Shown here in pieces: positions 16,114 through 20,966 of a stretch of 20,966 bases of DNA (its first letter is position 1; each line of letters starts with the position of its first letter). Where the stretch lies: the IMG/VR virus record IMGVR_UViG_3300033571_004201, positions 1 through 20,966 of that record; one strand, given 5' to 3'. Both the position numbers and the translations under genes were made by a program. The stretch is from a virus. Below the pieces are notes generated by a model. That model saw only the letters and a program-made list of their open reading frames with translations. It did not search any database and had not been told where the DNA came from.

Positions 16114-16138
16114 CAGAATTCCTTCCTTCTGTTATACT
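16110..16138 (+). promoter_or_regulatory. Consensus sigma70 promoter before the small acidic gene and VWA gene
   Basis: TTGACA (16110-16115), exactly 17 bases, then TATACT (16133-16138). The -35 overlaps the last bases of the methylase gene. Transcription would start near 16145 and give a leader of about 23 bases with GGAGG before the ATG at 16168. A short inverted repeat (ACAGAA 16113-16118 with TTCTGT 16127-16132) spans the -35 end and the spacer. Probably an early promoter read by host polymerase. Confidence 0.88.
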
Positions 16139-16167
16139 GAAAGTCGAATAACAGATTGGAGGAAAAC

Positions 16168-16386
16168 ATGTCAGATTTACAACAGTTTACAGATGAGCAA
16201 GAAGCAGAGTTTTATGCAGCTGCAGCTGATATTGTCAATGCATTAAATAAATTTGGACCTGATGTTTTGATAACAGCATTGAGAGCTTGTGATAAGATTA
16301 GCAATCTTATGATTCATGAAACATCTGAAGATGATGAAACTGACTTGACAAATATGGTGATTCCTGATACAATGTATGTTCAGTAA
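16168..16386 (+). CDS. Small acidic protein, unknown function
   Basis: A 72-residue acidic protein (MSDLQQFTDEQEAEF..., ending PDTMYVQ) with no family I recognise. It looks mostly helical in its first two thirds (EAEFYAAAADIVNALNKFG) with an acidic patch SEDDETD near residue 55. The start is fixed by GGAGG five bases upstream of the ATG at 16168; an in-frame TTG at 16156 would swallow that ribosome site. It lies directly behind a consensus promoter and 16 bases before the VWA gene, so the two should share a transcript; it could be a partner or modulator of the VWA/AAA+ pair. Confidence 0.82.
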   Translation: MSDLQQFTDEQEAEFYAAAADIVNALNKFGPDVLITALRACDKISNLMIHETSEDDETDLTNMVIPDTMYVQ

Positions 16387-16402
16387 TTGATAGGAATATC
16401 AA

Positions 16403-18670
16403 ATGAGCAACATTCAAAACCAAAAGTCCGGTCTTGCCAAATTGATGGCGACTGAGAATCTCACAGTTCAACATGCTAAAACACAAACAGCATCGTTCGA
16501 TCCTAAAAATCGTATTCTAACTTGCCCTATTTGGGAAAAAATGTCTGGTGATCTTTATGACTTGCTAATGGGTCATGAAGTGGGTCACGCTATCGATACA
16601 CCTGCTGATGGTTGGCATGGTGCTGTTCATGATCGTGGTGCTAACTACAAAGGCTTTCTAAATGTAGTTGAAGATGCCCGTATCGAAAAACGTCAGAAAC
16701 GCCGTTATCCTGGCTTGCGCCGTTCTTTTGTCAATGGTTTCGATGAGTTGATGAAGCGTGACTTCTTTGGTATTGGTAAACGTGAAGTAAATAGTTTTCC
16801 ATTTATTGATCGTTTGAATCTATACACAAAGTCTGGTTATTCAATGCCTATTGCTTTTGACAAAAAAGAACAAGGCTTTGTTGACCGTGTTCAGCAACTT
16901 GAAACTTGGGAAGATGTTCTAAAACTCACTGAAGAGATTTGGGATTATTCCAAAGAAGAACAATCTCAGACTTTCATACCGCAAGATCAATTTTCCTTCA
17001 GTGATGAAGGTGATGAAGATGGTGAAATTGGTTCAGGCGATGGTGATACTGAGATCGATGGTAAAGGCAAACAAAAATCAAAAGCAAGTGCTGCTGGTGA
17101 AGGTGGTGATGATCAAAAAGAATCAGACTCATCTTCTGGTGGCAACACAGATGAACAGTCTGATGATGTTGATGGCAATGGTAATGTGATCAATCGAATC
17201 AAAGAATCACAAAGTGCTGATGATAACTTTGAACCACGTTGTGAAACGGATGAAAACTATCGTCGCAATGAAACTTCTTTGATTGACAAAAAAGCACGTG
17301 ACTATGTGTATGTCAATTTACCAACACCCAATTTGAAAAGAATTGTCACACCAGCAAAACGTGTTCATGAACTCTTGACAAAAGATTTTTCTGAACAAAA
17401 ACCAGAATCATATGAAACTATTGCTAATGGTTTGTACAATGATTTTCGTCGTAAAAACGAACGATTCATTTCACTGTTAGCAAAAGAATTTGAAATGCGT
17501 AAGGCTGCTGAAAAGTTTGCTAAAGCAAAAGTTTCTGACACTGGTGACATTGATGTTAGCCGAATCTTCAAATATCAAATTGATGATGCTATCTTCAAAA
17601 AAGTTATGCGTGTACCTAAAGGTAAGTCGCACGGCTTGATTCTGTTGCTTGACAAGTCTGGCTCGATGACTGACAATCTGGCAGCATCATATGAACAGAT
17701 TTTGATTCTTGCTTCATTCTGCCGTAAAGTAAGCATACCATTTGCGGCATATGGTTTTGGTAACTCTGATGGTGTTCGTGACTTAGACTACCCATCTGAA
17801 CAGAAGGCTGAAGGCTGGACTTATGGTTGTTTCAGTGAAACTCCTGGTGATATATTAGGTTCACCTGTTTACTTGCGTGAAATGATCAATTCCAGAATGG
17901 GCAACTCAGAATTTTCTAAAGCAGTCAAGAACATTCTGTGTCTAATGGATTCTTGGAGTAATCGTTATGGCTACAGAAATTCATCTGGTGAAAACTTTTA
18001 TCGCCCAACATCCGATTCGTTGTCGAATACACCGTTGACTGAAGCATTGATTGCATCACAAACTATTATCAATGAGTTTCGTCAAGTAAATAATCTTGAC
18101 ATTGTGAATCTGTGTATTGTTCATGATGGTGATGCTGATTCAGTCAATAAGTATATGATGGCAGATGGTAGACATTCTTATTTCAATCAAAAATATAACA
18201 ACGTATTTTTGGTAGATAAGAAAACAAAAACACAAGTATCTGTGCCAGAAAGTGAAGATGGTGTTCGTATCGCAGTTTGTAACTGGTTGTCAAAAACAAC
18301 TGGTGTAAAGATTATTGGTTTCTACTTGACGCCTCATAATCACATCAAATCTGCTTTGCGTAACAAATTCTTTCACCCTGAAATAGATGATATTCGTGAT
18401 GATTACAATCGTCGTTACGATTTTTACGACAAGCTTACCAAGTATCAAAAGATACTGAAAAAAGATAAGTATCTGGAATCTAATAATCCTGGCTACGAAT
18501 CTTTCTTTTTCTTGCCTGGTGGCTATGAATTGAACGTTGATGATGAAGAACTGGAAATGCCAAATAAAGTTACCGCAACTAGTTTGACAAAAGCATTTAG
18601 TAAGTTCACCAAAAATCGTCAAATCAATCGGGTACTTGTGTCACGATTCATTGGTATGATAGCAATTTGA
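16403..18670 (+). CDS. CobT/VWA-type protein with N-terminal HExxH motif
   Basis: A 755-residue protein with three parts. Residues about 1-190 carry a zinc-peptidase-like motif, GHEVGHAID (H58, E59, H62), and 28 residues after H62 a glutamate at E90 in NVVEDARIE. Residues about 195-275 are a low-complexity acidic Gly/Ser/Asp-rich linker. The C-terminal part is a von Willebrand A domain: MIDAS motif DKSGSM with D417, S419 and S421, a later T in NTPLTEAL, and VHDGDAD. Acidic linker plus VWA is the layout of CobT, the partner of the AAA+ CobS in cobaltochelatase, and of VWA proteins acting with MoxR ATPases. The AAA+ partner is the next gene. In phages such proteins have been labelled peptidase or CobT; whether the HExxH is catalytic is open. 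AGGA seven bases before the ATG supports the start. Confidence 0.87.
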   Translation: MSNIQNQKSGLAKLMATENLTVQHAKTQTASFDPKNRILTCPIWEKMSGDLYDLLMGHEVGHAIDTPADGWHGAVHDRGANYKGFLNVVEDARIEKRQKRRYPGLRRSFVNGFDELMKRDFFGIGKREVNSFPFIDRLNLYTKSGYSMPIAFDKKEQGFVDRVQQLETWEDVLKLTEEIWDYSKEEQSQTFIPQDQFSFSDEGDEDGEIGSGDGDTEIDGKGKQKSKASAAGEGGDDQKESDSSSGGNTDEQSDDVDGNGNVINRIKESQSADDNFEPRCETDENYRRNETSLIDKKARDYVYVNLPTPNLKRIVTPAKRVHELLTKDFSEQKPESYETIANGLYNDFRRKNERFISLLAKEFEMRKAAEKFAKAKVSDTGDIDVSRIFKYQIDDAIFKKVMRVPKGKSHGLILLLDKSGSMTDNLAASYEQILILASFCRKVSIPFAAYGFGNSDGVRDLDYPSEQKAEGWTYGCFSETPGDILGSPVYLREMINSRMGNSEFSKAVKNILCLMDSWSNRYGYRNSSGENFYRPTSDSLSNTPLTEALIASQTIINEFRQVNNLDIVNLCIVHDGDADSVNKYMMADGRHSYFNQKYNNVFLVDKKTKTQVSVPESEDGVRIAVCNWLSKTTGVKIIGFYLTPHNHIKSALRNKFFHPEIDDIRDDYNRRYDFYDKLTKYQKILKKDKYLESNNPGYESFFFLPGGYELNVDDEELEMPNKVTATSLTKAFSKFTKNRQINRVLVSRFIGMIAI

Positions 18671-18674
18671 TAAC

Positions 18675-18702
18675 GAACTGCCACTTGACAAAGTGGTGGT
18701 TC
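18675..18702 (+). terminator. 12-bp stem-loop after the VWA gene (possible terminator), overlapping a promoter
   Basis: GAACTGCCACTT (18675-18686) pairs with AAGTGGTGGTTC (18691-18702) around a GACA loop; ten pairs are Watson-Crick and two are G-U. It is followed by TATTTTAT, a poor but T-rich tail. It begins five bases after the VWA stop. The loop and top of the stem are the -35 hexamer of the next promoter. Confidence 0.6.
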
Positions 18703-18713
18703 TATTTTATAAT
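18685..18713 (+). promoter_or_regulatory. Perfect consensus sigma70 promoter for the AAA+ ATPase gene
   Basis: TTGACA (18685-18690), exactly 17 bases, then TATAAT (18708-18713): both hexamers match the consensus in every position. Transcription would start near 18720, leaving about 25 leader bases with GGAG eight bases before the ATG at 18746. The -35 sits at the tip of the preceding stem-loop. TAGTTC follows the -10, as at the next promoter downstream. Confidence 0.93.
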
Positions 18714-18745
18714 GGTAGTTCTTAATGTGATTTGGAGTTTATATT

Positions 18746-19927
18746 ATGACAAGTCGTTCTGAAAAGCGCCAGTTGTTTCTTGATGCTCTTTCCGCAACTG
18801 GTAAAACAGAAATTTCATTAAATGAAATTCGTGATCTTTCTGACAACATTGGTATTCCACTGCCTCAGTGGTTTGTCAAAGATGAAACTAACAAAGTAAA
18901 GCGTGGTGTCTACCGCATCCCGTCTACCCCTTCAGCACCCTCTATACAGCTTGCAGCGCAAGTTATTCCAATGGCTAAACGTGAAGATACTCAAGGTAAT
19001 CGCATTGCTAATGTGACAACTGATCTTGAGATTGAAAATCTGATACCTGCTCAATATAGCAACTATGTTCCTTTTGGTAACTTTGAGGATGTGTTGTCAA
19101 TTGTGAAATCTAACACGTTCTTCCCTGTGTTCATTACTGGTCAATCTGGTAATGGTAAAACAATGTCTATCGAGCAAGCTTGTGCTAAAGCAAAACGCAA
19201 GTTCGTTTGCGTATCAATGACACCCGATACTGATGAAGGTGACTTGCTTGGTAACTATGTGTTGATCAATGGTCAAATGGAATGGCGTGACGGTCCTGTG
19301 ACTGTCGCAGCCCGTCAAGGTGCTGTTCTGTGTATCGATGAAATTGATTATGGTGCTCAGAATCTTTCTTGCTTACAGCGTGTTCTCGAAGGCAAACCGT
19401 TCTTGCTGAAGAAAAAAAATGAACTGGTAACACCTGCGCCTGGTTTCACTGTGTTTGCTACTGCTAACACAAAAGGTAAAGGTTCTGAAGATGGTCGTTA
19501 CATGTTCACGAACGTTCTGAATGAAGCATTCCTTGAACGTTTCCCTAACACGATGGAACAGGATTGGCCACCATCACGAATTGAAGAAAAAATCATCAAC
19601 AAAGAACTTGACTTTGTTGGTCGTGCTGATGCTGCTTTTGCCAAGAACCTTGTGACTTGGGCAAACGCAATCCGTACCACGTTTGCTGATGGTGGCTGCG
19701 ATGAAGTTATTTCTACCCGTCGTTTGGTACACATTGTCAAAACGTTTGGTATCTATGGCGACAAACGTAAAGCGATTGAGTATTGCTTGAATCGTTTTGA
19801 TGCTGATACCAAAGCTACCTTCTACGATCTGTATACTAAAGTTGATGCTGGTATCGATCCTGTTGCGGCAGCTGAACCTGAACCAGTAAAATCTGCTGCT
19901 GAATCCACAGAAGAAGTGCCATTCTAA
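18746..19927 (+). CDS. MoxR/CobS-like AAA+ ATPase
   Basis: A 393-residue AAA+ ATPase. An N-terminal domain of about 95 residues precedes the ATPase core: Walker A GQSGNGKT at residues 132-139, MTPDTDEGDLLGNY (the insert typical of MoxR/CobS proteins), Walker B LCIDEID with D198 and E199, sensor-1-like ATANTKGKG, and the arginine-finger region NEAFLERFPNT. CobS works with CobT in cobalt chelation, and MoxR proteins work with VWA partners as chaperones; a VWA/CobT-like gene lies just upstream. No CobN is in the window, so a chaperone or remodelling role is as likely as cobalamin synthesis. The C-terminal 20 residues are Ala/Glu-rich, probably disordered, and end in EEVPF. Its own consensus promoter and a terminator frame it as a single-gene unit. 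Confidence 0.9.
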   Translation: MTSRSEKRQLFLDALSATGKTEISLNEIRDLSDNIGIPLPQWFVKDETNKVKRGVYRIPSTPSAPSIQLAAQVIPMAKREDTQGNRIANVTTDLEIENLIPAQYSNYVPFGNFEDVLSIVKSNTFFPVFITGQSGNGKTMSIEQACAKAKRKFVCVSMTPDTDEGDLLGNYVLINGQMEWRDGPVTVAARQGAVLCIDEIDYGAQNLSCLQRVLEGKPFLLKKKNELVTPAPGFTVFATANTKGKGSEDGRYMFTNVLNEAFLERFPNTMEQDWPPSRIEEKIINKELDFVGRADAAFAKNLVTWANAIRTTFADGGCDEVISTRRLVHIVKTFGIYGDKRKAIEYCLNRFDADTKATFYDLYTKVDAGIDPVAAAEPEPVKSAAESTEEVPF

Positions 19928-19940
19928 GTCATTCTTAGCC

Positions 19941-19971
19941 AGAGAAAGTGTTGACGCACTTTCTCTTTTTT
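19941..19971 (+). terminator. Intrinsic terminator after the AAA+ gene, with a -35 box as its loop
   Basis: AGAGAAAGTG (19941-19950) pairs perfectly with CACTTTCTCT (19957-19966) over 10 bp around a six-base loop TTGACG, and T19966 opens a run of six Ts ending at 19971. It begins 14 bases after the AAA+ stop codon. The loop is exactly the -35 hexamer of the following promoter, and the T tract lies in that promoter's spacer. Confidence 0.9.
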
Positions 19972-19979
19972 GTTATAAT
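19951..19979 (+). promoter_or_regulatory. Sigma70 promoter for the winged-helix gene, embedded in the terminator
   Basis: TTGACG (19951-19956), exactly 17 bases, TATAAT (19974-19979). One mismatch from consensus. Transcription would start near 19985-19987, only a few bases before the pseudoknot-forming leader. TAGTTC follows the -10, as at the promoter before the AAA+ gene. Confidence 0.87.
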
Positions 19980-19988
19980 TTAGTTCAA

Positions 19989-20029
19989 AGCAGAGATTAG
20001 TCGCCTCTGCTCTTCTTTTTGTGCGACTA
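19989..20029 (+). promoter_or_regulatory. H-type RNA pseudoknot in the leader of the winged-helix gene
   Basis: Stem 1 is AGCAGAG (19989-19995) with CTCTGCT (20005-20011). The loop of stem 1 contains TAGTCGC (19998-20004), which pairs perfectly with GCGACTA (20023-20029) as stem 2. Loop 1 is two bases (AT), there is no base between the stems, and loop 3 is eleven pyrimidine-rich bases, which suits two coaxially stacked 7-bp stems. Stem 1 alone is followed by TCTTCTTTTT and stem 2 by six Ts (20030-20035), so either could also act as a terminator. The ribosome site GGAG follows at 20038-20041. No known riboswitch class is recognised. The structure is seen in the sequence; a regulatory role is inferred. 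Confidence 0.65.
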
Positions 20030-20048
20030 TTTTTTATGGAGTATTTTG

Positions 20049-20318
20049 ATGAGTAAGTCCGTTAAAGAAAAAATCCTTGCGTATCTTTCCAAGGATTCTG
20101 GCTATAACACACTAACTGTTGCACAGATCCGTGCTCGTTTTGGTATCACAAATGTATCTGCTCGTATTGAAGAACTGCGTTCTGAAGGTTACTGCATTTA
20201 CACAAACAAGAAAACGCTTGAAGATGGTCGTCGCATCACCTACTACAAGCTTGGTAAACCAACTAAAGCAATGGTTGCTGCTGCTCATGCTACATTGGGT
20301 GGTGAGGCGTTTGCCTAA
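20049..20318 (+). CDS. Small winged-helix DNA-binding protein
   Basis: An 89-residue basic protein with a winged helix-turn-helix layout: helix 1 VKEKILAYLSKD, helix 2 TVAQIRARFG, recognition helix NVSARIEELRSEGY, then two wing strands CIYTNKKTLEDGRRITYYKLG and a short Ala-rich C-terminal helix. This arrangement fits small phage repressors or accessory transcription factors. GGAG seven bases before the ATG at 20049 fixes the start; an in-frame ATG at 20019 lies inside the leader structure and is not used. It is transcribed alone from an embedded promoter behind the AAA+ gene and is followed by a terminator, so it could regulate this promoter set, but no operator has been shown. Confidence 0.85.
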   Translation: MSKSVKEKILAYLSKDSGYNTLTVAQIRARFGITNVSARIEELRSEGYCIYTNKKTLEDGRRITYYKLGKPTKAMVAAAHATLGGEAFA

Positions 20319-20337
20319 TAAAGTTTGAAAACGGGTG

Positions 20338-20378
20338 GAGTAGGAGCATATATACATATGTGTTCCTACTCTTTTTTT
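20338..20378 (+). terminator. Intrinsic terminator after the winged-helix gene
   Basis: GAGTAGGA (20338-20345) pairs with TCCTACTC (20364-20371), and the inner bases GCATATA and TATGTGT (20346-20352, 20357-20363) extend this to a 15-bp stem with two G-U pairs and a TACA loop. Seven Ts follow (20372-20378). It lies 20 bases after the stop codon and ends 12 bases before the next ATG. Confidence 0.9.
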
Positions 20379-20389
20379 ATGGATAAATT

Positions 20390-20966
20390 ATGCAACTACA
20401 AGTTAACCTTGAAGAACTAAGAAAAAACAAATTGTTTGTAGCGACACCAATGTATGGTGGCATGAATCATGGTTTGTATATGAAGTCGTGTTTGGACTTA
20501 CAAACTATTATGATTCGATATGGTATTGAAACCAAATTCTCCTTCCTTTTCAACGAATCGCTAATCACACGTGCTCGTAACTATCTTGTTGACGAGTTTC
20601 TACGCACAGACTTTACACACATGATGTTCATTGACTCCGATATTCATTTCGATCCGAATGATATCGTTGCTCTGATGGCGCTCAACAAAGATGTTATTGG
20701 TGGTCCTTATCCTAAGAAGTCAATCAACTGGGGTAACATTGCTGAGACAGCACGTAAACATCCAGACCTTAATCCAAAAGAACTTGAAAATCTTGTGGGT
20801 GAATATGTCTTTAATGTTGTTAAGGGCACACAACAATTTCAAGTCTCTGAACCTCTAGAAGTTATGGAGATTGGTACTGGTCACATGATGATTAAGCGTC
20901 AAGTGTTCGAGAAGATGGAAAAAGAATACCCATTCATCAAGTATAAACCAGATCATATCGGGCAAG
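20390..20966 (+). CDS. Glycosyltransferase-like protein, GT-A fold (3' end outside window)
   Basis: The first 192 residues of a protein seen widely in T4-like phages of aquatic bacteria. It opens with LFVATPMYGGMNHGLYMKS, has SFLFNESLITRARNYLVDEF, and a DxD-type motif in MFIDSDIHFDP (D82, D84), which in GT-A glycosyltransferases binds the metal and the sugar nucleotide. A later IGGPYPKKS and MEIGTGHMMIKR also fit that fold. Such an enzyme could use the nucleotide sugar made by the 3263-9545 cassette, on phage DNA, virion protein or a host surface, but nothing here shows the acceptor. No strong ribosome site precedes the ATG (only TGGAT about five bases upstream), and the 71-base gap before it is filled mainly by the terminator. 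Confidence 0.8.
   Translation, partial: MQLQVNLEELRKNKLFVATPMYGGMNHGLYMKSCLDLQTIMIRYGIETKFSFLFNESLITRARNYLVDEFLRTDFTHMMFIDSDIHFDPNDIVALMALNKDVIGGPYPKKSINWGNIAETARKHPDLNPKELENLVGEYVFNVVKGTQQFQVSEPLEVMEIGTGHMMIKRQVFEKMEKEYPFIKYKPDHIGQ

Noticed and set aside
17001-17220. Tandem repeat in the VWA gene linker
   Set aside because: The GATGGT/GGTGAT-rich DNA reflects Asp/Gly/Ser codons of an acidic linker; no fixed repeat unit is kept.
18290-18622. Antisense reading frame of 110 codons within the VWA gene, and other antisense frames
   Set aside because: All complement strong coding regions, lack ribosome sites and show no protein family features; they are shadows of AT-rich genes.
16403-19927. Firm annotation of the pair as cobaltochelatase CobT/CobS
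   Set aside because: No CobN or cobalamin pathway gene is present and the VWA protein has an HExxH head; only CobT/CobS-like organisation is supported.
19989-20029. preQ1-I or SAM-II riboswitch
   Set aside because: The pseudoknot geometry is similar, but the A-rich third loop and conserved core bases of preQ1-I are absent, and no SAM-II consensus could be recognised.
20019-20048. Ten-residue N-terminal extension of the winged-helix protein from the ATG at 20019
   Set aside because: That ATG lies in the leader structure with no ribosome site; GGAG is correctly spaced for the ATG at 20049.
1-20966. tRNA genes, CRISPR arrays, insertion sequences, integrase or attachment sites
   Set aside because: The gaps between genes are short and hold only promoters, hairpins and ribosome sites; no cloverleaf, repeat-spacer array or transposase was seen.

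Overview
The window is a compact, AT-rich stretch of a T4-like myovirus genome. All recognisable genes are on the + strand, and many overlap by 1-26 bases. Identity rests on a run of T4 core genes in a typical order: the C-terminus of the major capsid protein gp23, a tail-tube-fold virion protein, UvsY, UvsW, the late sigma factor gp55, and the recombination nuclease pair gp47/gp46. The accessory content (peptide deformylase, CobS/CobT-like AAA+ and VWA proteins, a sugar-nucleotide cassette, a 2-oxoglutarate oxygenase) resembles T4-like phages of marine and freshwater bacteria more than enteric T4. The host cannot be told from this sequence.

Layout. (1) 1-893: capsid end, a strong UUCG-loop terminator, a T4-type late promoter motif (TATAAATA) placed exactly one -10 distance from the ATG, and a tail-tube-like gene. 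(2) 925-3248: uvsY, uvsW and a small Sm-like gene. (3) 3263-9545: six tightly packed sugar genes (B12-binding-type radical SAM protein, transketolase split into two subunits, heptose-7-phosphate-kinase-like GHMP kinase, a DegT-family protein with His in place of the PLP lysine, an SDR epimerase/dehydratase). This looks like an accessory cassette between conserved recombination/transcription genes. (4) 9545-12856: gp55, gp47, gp46. (5) 12853-16113: peptide deformylase, aspartyl/asparaginyl-hydroxylase-like protein and a large DNA-methylase-like protein, each overlapping the next. (6) 16110-20318: a separately controlled block with a 72-residue acidic protein, a CobT-like VWA protein carrying HExxH, a MoxR/CobS-like AAA+ ATPase and a winged-helix protein. 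(7) 20390-end: start of a glycosyltransferase-like gene.

Control signals concentrate in block 6. Three near-perfect sigma70 promoters (TTGACA/G, exactly 17 bases, TATAAT/TATACT) stand in front of its transcription units. Two of them are fused to hairpins at the end of the previous gene; in one, the -35 hexamer is precisely the loop of an intrinsic terminator. The transcript from the third promoter would begin with a well-formed H-type RNA pseudoknot. The core and sugar genes show no comparable promoters and seem to be read as long polycistrons or from late promoters.

No tRNA, CRISPR array, insertion sequence or integrase was seen. No gene-free stretch exceeds 300 bases; the largest gaps are 266-353, 18671-18745, 19928-20048 and 20319-20389, and each is described below.
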